A stretch of DNA of 39,807 nt from Clostridium sp. UBA4746 (GTDB taxonomy: Bacteria > Bacillota > Clostridia > Clostridiales > Clostridiaceae), in contig DHIM01000281.1 of assembly GCA_002403785.1 (NCBI GenBank), forward strand, positions 1-39,807, in the 5' to 3' direction. The translations under genes were made by a program, and so were the position numbers. Shown one piece after another: positions 25,204-32,749 of the stretch. How positions within the stretch are numbered: position 1 is the first letter of the stretch; each line of letters starts with the position of its first letter. The notes under the pieces are model-generated. The model was not told where the DNA came from. It worked only from the letters and a program-made list of their open reading frames with translations, and made no database searches.

Positions 25204-26529
25204 ATGAAGAGTATAGTTATAGCTTCAAATTCCAGCGGTGGTGGCAAAACCACAGTAACACTTGGAATTATGAAAGCGTTAAAAAATAGAGGCTTCAAGG
25301 TACAGGGGTATAAAGTAGGACCTGATTATATAGATCCAGCCTTTCATACAAAGATAATTGGTGAAGATTCAAGAAATTTGGATTTATATCTTATGGGACA
25401 AAATGGGGTTAAGGCTAGCTTTTCTAGAGGAAATGGTGACTTAGCAGTAGTTGAAGGCGTAATGGGTTTATATGATGGAAAAGGTATAGACACATCATAC
25501 TCTACTTATCACGTGTCAAAGGTTTTGAACTTGCCTATTATTCTTGTATTGTCTCCCAAAGCCCAGGTAGCAACATTTTGTGCGGAAATCAATGGAATAG
25601 TTAATTTTAAAGATGCTAATATAAAGGGCATAATTCTAAACAACATAACTGAAAATTATTATAATCTACTTAAAGCTGCTATTAATAAAAACTGTAACTT
25701 AAAGGTCTTAGGTTATCTTCCGAAAGACGAAAGAGTAAGCTTGAAAAGTCGACATTTAGGGCTAATCCAAAGCATTGAAATAGTGGACATAGAGGACAAA
25801 ATTGAAGTTTGTGCGCAGTTATTAGAAAAACATTTGGATATGGGTTTATTATTAGAACAATTTGAAGAAAGTGAAAAGTATGTAGATAATTTTCATGTGG
25901 AGCATAAGGGAAAAAGAATAGCCGTAGCTTATGACAGAGCTTTTAGTTTTTACTATAAAGAAAATTTAGAATTTCTACAGGAAATGGGAGAAATTATATA
26001 CTTTAGCCCAATTGAAGATAAGGAGCTGCCAAGTAACATTGATTTCCTTTATCTAGGTGGGGGTTATCCTGAGGTATTTATAAAGGAGTTATCCGAAAAT
26101 ACATCTATGCTGAAAAGCGTAAAAATAGCTCTTGATAATGGACTACGCTGTTATGCCGAATGTGGAGGATTACTGTACCTTACATTAGGGGAAAAACATC
26201 AGGGGGTAGAACAAATATCACATAATACAGTGGGTTTTTTCAATGGGTATTATACATTAACAAAAAAACTTCAGAATTTTGGATATGCAGAAATTAAGGT
26301 AGAGGTAGAAAATGCTATTTTGCCAAAAGGTATGTGTATACACTGTCATGAGTTTCATAAATCTTTTGTTGATTTATCAGAAGAAAAAGTGTTTAAGCTT
26401 TCTAAAGAAGTTTATGATGGAAGTCAGAAAAATTGGCAATGTGGATATATTAAGAATAATACTATAGCTGTATATGGGCATGTACATTTTTTTGGAAACT
26501 TACAATGGTTTAAGGATGTTTTTAGATAG
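25204..26529 (+). CDS. cbiA: Cobyrinate a,c-diamide synthase, glutamine-dependent
   Basis: Amidates the a and c acetate side chains of the corrin ring using ATP and glutamine. 441 aa. N-terminal dethiobiotin-synthetase-like P-loop ASNSSGGGKTTVT at 7-19, then VGPDYIDPAFH. The C-terminal glutamine amidotransferase domain has Cys320 in CYAECGGLLYL and the late VYGHVHFFGN. ATG 25204 has only a weak ribosome site (AAAAGGATG). The operon gap upstream is widened by two repeats. Confidence 0.94.
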   Translation: MKSIVIASNSSGGGKTTVTLGIMKALKNRGFKVQGYKVGPDYIDPAFHTKIIGEDSRNLDLYLMGQNGVKASFSRGNGDLAVVEGVMGLYDGKGIDTSYSTYHVSKVLNLPIILVLSPKAQVATFCAEINGIVNFKDANIKGIILNNITENYYNLLKAAINKNCNLKVLGYLPKDERVSLKSRHLGLIQSIEIVDIEDKIEVCAQLLEKHLDMGLLLEQFEESEKYVDNFHVEHKGKRIAVAYDRAFSFYYKENLEFLQEMGEIIYFSPIEDKELPSNIDFLYLGGGYPEVFIKELSENTSMLKSVKIALDNGLRCYAECGGLLYLTLGEKHQGVEQISHNTVGFFNGYYTLTKKLQNFGYAEIKVEVENAILPKGMCIHCHEFHKSFVDLSEEKVFKLSKEVYDGSQKNWQCGYIKNNTIAVYGHVHFFGNLQWFKDVFR

Positions 26530-26598
26530 GTGGGTCTCACTTAGGTGAGAATTGAGTATTAACTATAGTTTTAGCTAAGTATAAAGATAAAGACTTTA

Positions 26599-26618
26599 AT
26601 TAGTTATTAACCGTCCCT
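26599..26618 (-). repeat. REP-like repeat copy R9
   Basis: ATTAGTTATTAACCGTCCCT, minus orientation, in the cbiA-cbiC gap. The same gap holds a small TCTCAC/GTGAGA inverted repeat just after cbiA. Confidence 0.85.
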
Positions 26619-26661
26619 GCTTATTTATCTTAAATATCTTAAAAGAAAAGGAGATTTAAAC

Positions 26662-27288
26662 ATGAATTATATAAAAATTCCTATGGATATAGAAAAGAAA
26701 AGTTTTGAAATTATTGGACAAGAAATGGGAGAATATAAATTTTCTGGTAGAGAACTTTTAATAATTAAAAGAGTAATACATACTACAGCTGATTTTGATT
26801 ATAAAAACATTGTGTATATTAGGGATGGAGCTATTGATGGGGCTACAGCGTTACTTAAAAAGGGAACAGTTATATATACTGATACAAAAATGGCATTAGC
26901 TGGTATAAATAAAAAAGCTCTTAAAGATTTAAACTGTAAGGCTTTATGTTACGTAAGCGATGAAAAAGTGGCAGAAATAGCAAAGACTAGGCACATAACG
27001 CGTTCTATGGCTGCAGTAGAGAAAGCAGTAGATGATGGGGTGGAATTCTTCATATTCGGTAATGCACCTACAGCTTTGTTTAGATTAAAAGAGTTAATTG
27101 AGGAAGGAAAATGCAATGCTAAATTTATATTAGCTGCACCTATTGGTTTTGTTGGAGCAGCTGAATCTAAGAAAGAAATTGAAAAATTAGACCTTCCAAT
27201 GATTGTTGTGCGAGGAAGAAAAGGTGGAAGTACAGTGGCTGCATCCATTTTAAACGCACTAATGTATATGATAGTGGATAGAAGTTAG
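26662..27288 (+). CDS. cbiC: Cobalt-precorrin-8 methylmutase
   Basis: Moves the C11 methyl group to C12, giving cobyrinate. 208 aa. Landmarks are IKRVIHTTADFDY near residue 35, IYTDTKMALAGI, the RHITRSMAAVEKA segment and the closing GRKGGSTVAASILNAL. The catalytic-type His is in VIHTTADF. AAAGGAG precedes the ATG. 70 bases without a repeat separate it from cbiD. Confidence 0.94.
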   Translation: MNYIKIPMDIEKKSFEIIGQEMGEYKFSGRELLIIKRVIHTTADFDYKNIVYIRDGAIDGATALLKKGTVIYTDTKMALAGINKKALKDLNCKALCYVSDEKVAEIAKTRHITRSMAAVEKAVDDGVEFFIFGNAPTALFRLKELIEEGKCNAKFILAAPIGFVGAAESKKEIEKLDLPMIVVRGRKGGSTVAASILNALMYMIVDRS

Positions 27289-27358
27289 CATGCAACTGGA
27301 GTTTCATAATTATTAGATATTTCAAATAAATAATAACCTTAACAGGGGGTATATAATA

Positions 27359-28453
27359 ATGCTGAATTTATATGTTAATGTTAATGGCAAAAAGCTTAGA
27401 TGTGGATATACAACTGGGTCTTGCGCTGCGGGGGCTGCAAAAGCTGCAACACAAATTTTGTTTTATAACACTGAAATAGATGAGATAAGGATAGACACCC
27501 CAAAGGGTATAGAATTATTACTTCCAATAGATAAGGTAGTAAAAGGGGAAAAATTTGTTGAATGCTCTATCATAAAAGATGCAGGAGATGACCCTGATGC
27601 AACTGATGGCATGGAAATTTGGGCAAGAGCTGATAAATCAAAAACAGGATATACCTTAAAAGGTGGAAAAGGTGTTGGGATAGTTAGAGGAGAAGGATTG
27701 TACGTACCTAAAGGGGAATGGGCAATAAACCCTGTGCCTAGAAAAATGATAGAGAAAGAAGTAAAAGAGGTGCTCCCAAAAGACGTTGGGGTTACAATAA
27801 CTGTATTTGTACCCAGGGGGGAAGAAGTAGCCAAGAAAACATTTAATCCTAGACTAAACATTGTGGGTGGTATATCAATACTAGGAACTACAGGTATTGT
27901 AACACCAATGTCAGAGGAAGCTCTTAAAGAATCTATACATATAGAAATATGTCAAAAGGTAGCTGCTGGGCATAAAGATCTCACTTTAGTTTTTGGTAAT
28001 ATGGGTGAGGATATGGCTGTAAAGGTAGGATTCAAAACTGATAATATAGTGATGATTTCTAACTTTATAGGATTTGCTTTAAATAGCTGCATGGAAAAGC
28101 ATATAGCAAAGATTGTGCTGGTAGGACATATAGGAAAAGTGAGCAAAATAGCAGCAGGCTGTTTTCAAACCCACAGTAGAGTATGTGACGTGAGGCTCGA
28201 AGTAATAGCTCTAGAATTAGCTTTAATAGGAGCACCTACTGATATTGTTACTAAAGTTTATAAGGAAAAAACCACTGAGGGAGCAATAAAGCTATTAGGA
28301 GAAGATTATCAGGGGATATATGTAAATATCGCAAATAAGGTAAAGAAAAGATTATTCCAGTATACTTATGAAACGATTCTAGCAGAAGTTATTATGTTTT
28401 CTATGAATAAGGGAATTCTGTGTGACACCAGGAAGAAGAAAATGAATGAGTAG
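27359..28453 (+). CDS. cbiD: Cobalt-precorrin-5B C1-methyltransferase
   Basis: Adds the C1 methyl group in the anaerobic route; marker of that route. 364 aa with the diagnostic LRCGYTTGSCAAGAAKAA at about residue 13, IKDAGDDPDATDG near 65 and GIVTPMSEEA in the middle. AGGGGG ribosome site before ATG. Complete. Confidence 0.95.
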   Translation: MLNLYVNVNGKKLRCGYTTGSCAAGAAKAATQILFYNTEIDEIRIDTPKGIELLLPIDKVVKGEKFVECSIIKDAGDDPDATDGMEIWARADKSKTGYTLKGGKGVGIVRGEGLYVPKGEWAINPVPRKMIEKEVKEVLPKDVGVTITVFVPRGEEVAKKTFNPRLNIVGGISILGTTGIVTPMSEEALKESIHIEICQKVAAGHKDLTLVFGNMGEDMAVKVGFKTDNIVMISNFIGFALNSCMEKHIAKIVLVGHIGKVSKIAAGCFQTHSRVCDVRLEVIALELALIGAPTDIVTKVYKEKTTEGAIKLLGEDYQGIYVNIANKVKKRLFQYTYETILAEVIMFSMNKGILCDTRKKKMNE

Positions 28454-28455
28454 TT

Positions 28456-28475
28456 AGGGATGGTTAACAATTAAT
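28456..28475 (+). repeat. REP-like repeat copy R10
   Basis: AGGGATGGTTAACAATTAAT, beginning three bases after the cbiD stop. Confidence 0.85.
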
Positions 28476-28496
28476 GAACGAACAAATCAAGTAGGT

Positions 28497-28517
28497 AGGG
28501 ACAGTTAACAATTAATG
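28497..28517 (+). repeat. REP-like repeat copy R11
   Basis: AGGGACAGTTAACAATTAAT, 41 bases after R10, same orientation, in the cbiD-cbiE gap. Confidence 0.88.
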
Positions 28518-28559
28518 GACAAATAACAAATAATAAGATAGTGAAAGGTAGCAGAATAT

Positions 28560-29168
28560 ATGGTTTATATAGTAGGAATTGGGCCTGGTAACCCTAAATA
28601 CATTATTCCTTTAGCAGTAGAAACTATAAAAAAGGTTGAAGTGATCATAGGATTTGAAAGAGCTGCAATGAGTATACCTAAAATTAGTACACAAAAGATA
28701 ATAGTGAAAACACTAAAGGAAATTATGGATTATATAACAGTAAACGTAGATACAAATATTGCAATAATTGCATCAGGTGATCCATGTTTTTATGGTATAA
28801 CTAATTATATAAAAAGTAATTTTAATGGTGAAATAGAAATAGTGCCTGGTATAAGTTCTTTTCAATACTTAATGTGTAAGCTTCAAAAACCATGGCAAAA
28901 CTCTTATTTAGGTAGTATGCATGGTAGGCACGAAGAATTTATAGAAATTGTACGTGAACATGAAATATCTGTGTGGCTCACTGACAAGAGTAATTCGCCA
29001 CAAGCTTTATGCAGAAAACTCCATGATAATAATATTAAAGCTACAATATATGTAGGTGTAGAATTATCATATGAGGATGAAAGAATAATAAAAGGTACAG
29101 TGGAAGAAATTAAGGATAAAGTTTTTGATGACCTCAGTGTGGTTGTTATAGAAATTAAAATGGAGTAA
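28560..29168 (+). CDS. cbiE: Cobalt-precorrin-7 C5-methyltransferase
   Basis: SAM-dependent methylation at C5. 202 aa, tetrapyrrole methylase fold with the SAM loop VGIGPGNPKYI at residues 4-14, ASGDPCFYGI and IVPGISSFQYL. The protein ends with the CbiE domain; there is no CbiT (C15 methylation/decarboxylation) domain fused to it and no cbiT gene beside it, although the two activities usually travel together. AAAGGTAG serves the ATG. Confidence 0.92.
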   Translation: MVYIVGIGPGNPKYIIPLAVETIKKVEVIIGFERAAMSIPKISTQKIIVKTLKEIMDYITVNVDTNIAIIASGDPCFYGITNYIKSNFNGEIEIVPGISSFQYLMCKLQKPWQNSYLGSMHGRHEEFIEIVREHEISVWLTDKSNSPQALCRKLHDNNIKATIYVGVELSYEDERIIKGTVEEIKDKVFDDLSVVVIEIKME

Positions 29169-29242
29169 GGTACATGAAAATAAAATAACGTATCTATTTG
29201 TTATTTATTTGTTTGTGCCTAATTAGATATGGAGGATAAATT

Positions 29243-29908
29243 ATGGCGAAATTATACGGTGTAGGGGTAGGACCTGGAGACAAGGAACTACTTACAATAA
29301 AGGCAATAAAAACTATTGGAAAATGTGATGTAATAGTAGTGCCCAGTGCTATGAATGGAGGAAAAAGCATAGCCCATGAAATAGCAGAAGAATATATTAA
29401 CAAGAATTCTGAAGTGTTAGTTAAACATTTCCCTATGGGGGGAGCAGAGCAGGAATCTAAAATATATAAAGCATTTAAAGTTATTGAAGAAAAGCTTGAG
29501 GCTGGGAAAAATGTGGCTTTTTTAACTATAGGAGATCCGTTCGTATATAGTACATACATATACCTTTTAAATTACATAAAGGAAAGTGGATACGAAGTTG
29601 AAACAGTTCCTGGGATAACATCATTTTGTGCTTGCGCAAGTATTGCCAATGAGTATTTAGTAATAGGTAATGAACCACTTTTAATACTTCCTGCATCTAG
29701 GCTTGATACAATAAAAGATGAAAAATTCTTAGTAATTATGAAAGTTTATAAAATTGAAGAGGAAGTAATAAATCATCTAGAAGCAAAGGGTTATACCTAT
29801 GTTTATGTTAAAAAAGCAGGCAGGGAAGGACAAGAAGTTCTAAGAAATCGCGAGGATATATTAAAAAACAAAGAATATATGAGTTTAATCATTGCCAGGA
29901 AAGAATAG
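29243..29908 (+). CDS. cbiL: Cobalt-factor II C20-methyltransferase
   Basis: SAM-dependent methylation at C20 of cobalt-factor II. 221 aa, starting AKLYGVGVGPGDKELLTIKA as in CbiL/CobI, with FLTIGDPFVYSTYIYL and VPGITSFCACAS. TGGAGG ribosome site. A 74-base AT-rich gap with no repeat separates it from cbiE. Confidence 0.93.
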   Translation: MAKLYGVGVGPGDKELLTIKAIKTIGKCDVIVVPSAMNGGKSIAHEIAEEYINKNSEVLVKHFPMGGAEQESKIYKAFKVIEEKLEAGKNVAFLTIGDPFVYSTYIYLLNYIKESGYEVETVPGITSFCACASIANEYLVIGNEPLLILPASRLDTIKDEKFLVIMKVYKIEEEVINHLEAKGYTYVYVKKAGREGQEVLRNREDILKNKEYMSLIIARKE

Positions 29909-29924
29909 AACACAACTATCAGGC

Positions 29925-29946
29925 GGGGACAGTTAACAACTAATTT
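29925..29946 (+). repeat. REP-like repeat copy R12
   Basis: GGGGACAGTTAACAACTAAT, a consensus copy, in the 69-base cbiL-cbiF gap. Confidence 0.9.
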
Positions 29947-29977
29947 AGCAATACTTAATAAAGGATAGGTGAATTTA

Positions 29978-30733
29978 ATGGTTTATTTTATTGGCGCAGG
30001 ACCAGGTGATGTGGATTTAATAACAGTTAAGGGAAGAAATATATTATCTAGTGCAGATGTTGTTATATATGCAGGTTCGCTTGTAAGTGCTGAGCATATC
30101 AGTTTTTGCAAAGAAGATGTAGTAGTGCACAATTCTGCTTCAATGACGTTAGAAGATGTTGTAGAGGTTATGAGAAAAGCGCATAGTGAAAATAAAAATG
30201 TAGTAAGACTACATACTGGAGACCCAGCTATATATGGAGCTATAAAAGAGCAAATGGATGAGCTAGATAAACTAAATATAGATTATAAAATAGTGCCAGG
30301 GGTAAGTTCCTTCTCAGCAGCAGCTTCTGTTATAAAAAAAGAGTTTACGCTTCCAAGTGTAACGCAAACTCTAATTTTGACAAGAGTAGAGGGGAGAACG
30401 CCAGTACCAGAAACTGAGGATTTAGAAAAGCTTGCGTCTATTGGAGCATCTATGGCTATTTTCTTATCTATAAGTATGATAGATAAGGTGGTGGCAAAGC
30501 TTAAAGCAGGTTACGGTAGAAATGTACCTATAGCTGTAATTGAAAGGGCTACATGGTCAGATGAAAGAGCTATAATTGGAACGTTAGATGATATAGCAGT
30601 GAAAGTAAAAACGGCTAAAATAACAAAATGTGCTCAAATTCTTGTAGGAGATTTTATAGATTGTGAATATGAAAAAAGCCTTTTGTATGATAAGACCTTT
30701 ACACATATGTTTCGCGAAGGAAAAAATAGATAG
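29978..30733 (+). CDS. cbiF: Cobalt-precorrin-4 C11-methyltransferase
   Basis: SAM-dependent methylation at C11. 251 aa from ATG 29978 with VYFIGAGPGDVDLITVKG, LHTGDPAIYGAI and VPGVSSFSAAA; the middle segment TQTLILTRVEGRTPVP is typical of CbiF/CobM. A GTG nine bases upstream is in frame, but AAGGATAGGTG is better placed for the ATG. Confidence 0.94.
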   Translation: MVYFIGAGPGDVDLITVKGRNILSSADVVIYAGSLVSAEHISFCKEDVVVHNSASMTLEDVVEVMRKAHSENKNVVRLHTGDPAIYGAIKEQMDELDKLNIDYKIVPGVSSFSAAASVIKKEFTLPSVTQTLILTRVEGRTPVPETEDLEKLASIGASMAIFLSISMIDKVVAKLKAGYGRNVPIAVIERATWSDERAIIGTLDDIAVKVKTAKITKCAQILVGDFIDCEYEKSLLYDKTFTHMFREGKNR

Positions 30734-30749
30734 TGGAGGGGACGTTAAA

Positions 30750-31472
30750 GTGGGAAAATTATATGTAATAGGAATTGGTCCAGGCGGGCCGTCTCATATG
30801 ACAATAAGAGCTATGGATGCTATAAAAGAAAGTGATATAGTTGTAGGTTATAACAAATATATAGATATGATTAAACCATTATTAAAAGGTAAAGAAATAT
30901 TCTCGACAGGAATGAAGGGTGAAGAAGAGCGGTGCAAAAAAGCACTAGAGCTTAGTAGAGGCAAGATAGTTAGTGTAGTAAGTACTGGTGATTCTGGAAT
31001 TTATGGAATGGCAGGCTTAATTCTTCAGCTTCGAGTAGATGAGGAAGTTGAGGTTATACCAGGGGTTACAGCCTCCTCTGCTGCAGCGTCAGTCCTTGGA
31101 GCACCATTAATGCATGATAACTGTAACATAAGTTTAAGTGACTTAATGACCCCTTACGAATTAATTAAAAAAAGAGTTAATTACGCAGCAGAAGGCGACT
31201 TCGTTATTTCATTATACAATCCTAAAAGTAAGGGTAGACCTCATTATTTAAGAGAAAGCATAGATATAATAAGAAAACATAGAGCCGGCACTACTCCCAT
31301 AGCTGTGGTTAAAAATGCACTTCGGGATGGACAAGAAGTAAGCATATCTACATTAGATACCTTTAATGAAACCATAGTTGATATGTTATCCATTGTTATA
31401 ATTGGTAACAGCCAAAGTTATGTAAAGGATGGTAAGTTTATAACACCAAGAGGTTACAAGTTTAAAATATAG
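30750..31472 (+). CDS. cbiH: Cobalt-factor III (precorrin-3B) C17-methyltransferase
   Basis: Methylates C17 and contracts the ring. 240 aa from GTG 30750, starting with the SAM loop KLYVIGIGPGGPSHMT; VVSTGDSGIYGMAG and VIPGVTASSAAAS follow, and DFVISLYNPKSKGRP is characteristic. An open frame extends back into cbiF (to 30663), but those residues are not family-like, and TGGAGGGG at 30734-30741 fits the GTG. That ribosome site reads GGGGACGTTAAAG, close to the repeat core. Confidence 0.93.
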   Translation: MGKLYVIGIGPGGPSHMTIRAMDAIKESDIVVGYNKYIDMIKPLLKGKEIFSTGMKGEEERCKKALELSRGKIVSVVSTGDSGIYGMAGLILQLRVDEEVEVIPGVTASSAAASVLGAPLMHDNCNISLSDLMTPYELIKKRVNYAAEGDFVISLYNPKSKGRPHYLRESIDIIRKHRAGTTPIAVVKNALRDGQEVSISTLDTFNETIVDMLSIVIIGNSQSYVKDGKFITPRGYKFKI

Positions 31473-31483
31473 AGGAAAAATGC

Positions 31484-31504
31484 AGGGACAGTTAACAACT
31501 ATTA
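31484..31504 (+). repeat. REP-like repeat copy R13
   Basis: AGGGACAGTTAACAACTATT. First unit of an exact tandem pair with a 22-base period. Confidence 0.9.
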
Positions 31505-31505
31505 C

Positions 31506-31526
31506 AGGGACAGTTAACAACTATTA
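31506..31526 (+). repeat. REP-like repeat copy R14
   Basis: AGGGACAGTTAACAACTATT, identical to R13 over 21 bases. Confidence 0.9.
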
Positions 31527-31550
31527 AGCTTTTAGCATATCAATAAACAG

Positions 31551-31571
31551 GGGAAAGTTATTAACTGTCCC
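31551..31571 (-). repeat. REP-like repeat copy R15, self-palindromic
   Basis: The core GTTATTAACTGTCCC faces R13 and R14. Together with GGGAAA just before it, it makes a 21-base palindrome with a single A-G mismatch, so it can fold with no loop. Confidence 0.8.
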
Positions 31572-31608
31572 ATGCTTTTAACTTGGTTTTAGCTATCATA
31601 AACAACAC

Positions 31609-31627
31609 TTAGTTGTTAACCGTCCCC
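31609..31627 (-). repeat. REP-like repeat copy R16
   Basis: TTAGTTGTTAACCGTCCCCC, minus orientation. Closes a nest of two plus and two minus copies in the 204-base cbiH-cbiJ gap. Confidence 0.88.
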
Positions 31628-31676
31628 CACTATCCAGCTATTTTCCACAAGTTAAGATAGTTAGGAGTGAATAAAG

Positions 31677-32441
31677 ATGATAGGTTTAATTGTAGGTACT
31701 TCAGAAGGAAAAAATATTCTCTCAGGGTTAAATAAGTTTACAGAGGATATTTTTATATCAACAGCTACTTCATATGGTGCAGAGCTTTTGAAAGATTATA
31801 AATATAAAATTTTCAATGAAAAACCATTAGATTTAGTTGGGCTAATGCAAGTTATAAGACGTAATGATATAAAGATATTAATCGATGCATCCCACCCTTA
31901 TGCGCTAGAAATTACTGAAAATGCAATTGAAGCATGTAAAGTCTATGGAGTACAATATGTTAGATATGAGAGGCCACCAGTTTTGGAGGAGTTTAAGAAT
32001 AATGAAAATGTTATTGTAGTTGAGGATTATGATAGTCTTTATAAATATCTTACAAAAGTAGAAGGAAACATTTTAAATACTACGGGTAGTAAAAACATAG
32101 ATAAAATTATAAATTTTAATTTAAATAATAGAGTAATACATAGAGTTTTACCGTCCGTTAAGGTTTTAGAAGACATTTTAGAATTAGGGATAAGAGTAGA
32201 TGATATAGTGGCTATGAAAGGTCCTGTAGGTTACGAATTAAATTGTGGATTTATTAAAGAATACAAGGCTAAAGCAATACTCATGAAGGATAGCGGAGTT
32301 CAAGGTGGAACTTACCATAAAATAAAAGCAGCTATAGATAACCATATACTAGCATTTATAATAGGAAGAAAACCTATGGAGTATTCAAAAGTGTTTTACA
32401 GTGAGTTAGAACTTGTGAAATTTATTTCAGGTTTAATGTAG
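31677..32441 (+). CDS. cbiJ: Cobalt-precorrin-6A reductase
   Basis: NAD(P)H-dependent reduction of the corrin macrocycle. 254 aa; starts LIVGTSEGKNIL, then LIDASHPYALEITENA near residue 66, VRYERPP, LNTTGSKNI and the terminal AFIIGRKPMEY, all typical of CbiJ/CobK. ATG 31677 after TTAGGAG. Last gene of the riboswitch-led operon; separated from cbiH by a nest of four repeats. Confidence 0.93.
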   Translation: MIGLIVGTSEGKNILSGLNKFTEDIFISTATSYGAELLKDYKYKIFNEKPLDLVGLMQVIRRNDIKILIDASHPYALEITENAIEACKVYGVQYVRYERPPVLEEFKNNENVIVVEDYDSLYKYLTKVEGNILNTTGSKNIDKIINFNLNNRVIHRVLPSVKVLEDILELGIRVDDIVAMKGPVGYELNCGFIKEYKAKAILMKDSGVQGGTYHKIKAAIDNHILAFIIGRKPMEYSKVFYSELELVKFISGLM

Positions 32442-32483
32442 TTTCCACATTAATAAAACACAGGTATGAAGAAGGGTTGATAC

Positions 32484-32518
32484 AAATACCTTTAGATTAA
32501 TTGTAGCTAAAGGTGTTT
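32484..32518 (+). terminator. Probable terminator of the cbi operon
   Basis: AAATACCTTTAG pairs with CTAAAGGTGTTT (one wobble) around 11 bases, followed by a TATATAT tail without a pure T run. 43 bases after cbiJ. Confidence 0.55.
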
Positions 32519-32530
32519 ATATATATATTA

Positions 32531-32549
32531 ATTATAGTTATTAACTACT
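32531..32549 (-). repeat. Degraded REP-like repeat copy
   Basis: ATTATAGTTATTAACTACT matches the minus-strand family over AGTTATTAACT but has lost the GTCCC end. Confidence 0.35.
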
Positions 32550-32571
32550 TTTTGACATCTAAGTACAAAAT

Positions 32572-32587
32572 GTTATTAATCGTCCCT
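32572..32587 (-). repeat. REP-like repeat copy R17
   Basis: GTTATTAATCGTCCCT, minus orientation. The last recognisable copy; none is found from here to the end of the window. Confidence 0.75.
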
Positions 32588-32678
32588 GTGAATTTGGCGT
32601 GAATTTACTGTCTCCGTAAATTTGGGTATAACTGTATATATTTATACATATTGGACAAATTAATATAAATGAGTGTTA

Positions 32679-32717
32679 TGTATCACTATTGATACACAAA
32701 TATTATAGTGATATAAT
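32679..32717 (+). promoter_or_regulatory. Promoter and overlapping operator for degV-padR
   Basis: TTGATA (32689-32694), 17-base spacer, TATAAT (32712-32717): a good sigma-A promoter 32 bases before the degV start. The inverted repeat TGTATC-6-GATACA at 32679-32696 covers the -35, the position expected for a repressor such as the PadR protein encoded in the same operon. Regulator assignment is inference. Confidence 0.65.
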
Positions 32718-32749
32718 TATAATATTATATATAATTAGGAGGGGTTAAT

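Noticed and set aside
30663..30749. Longer cbiH start overlapping cbiF
   Set aside because: The extra residues are out-of-frame cbiF codons and precede the conserved SAM loop; the ribosome site fits GTG 30750.
31484..31526. Tandem 22-base repeats as a CRISPR array
   Set aside because: Only two units with essentially no spacer, no cas genes, and the same sequence occurs singly elsewhere.
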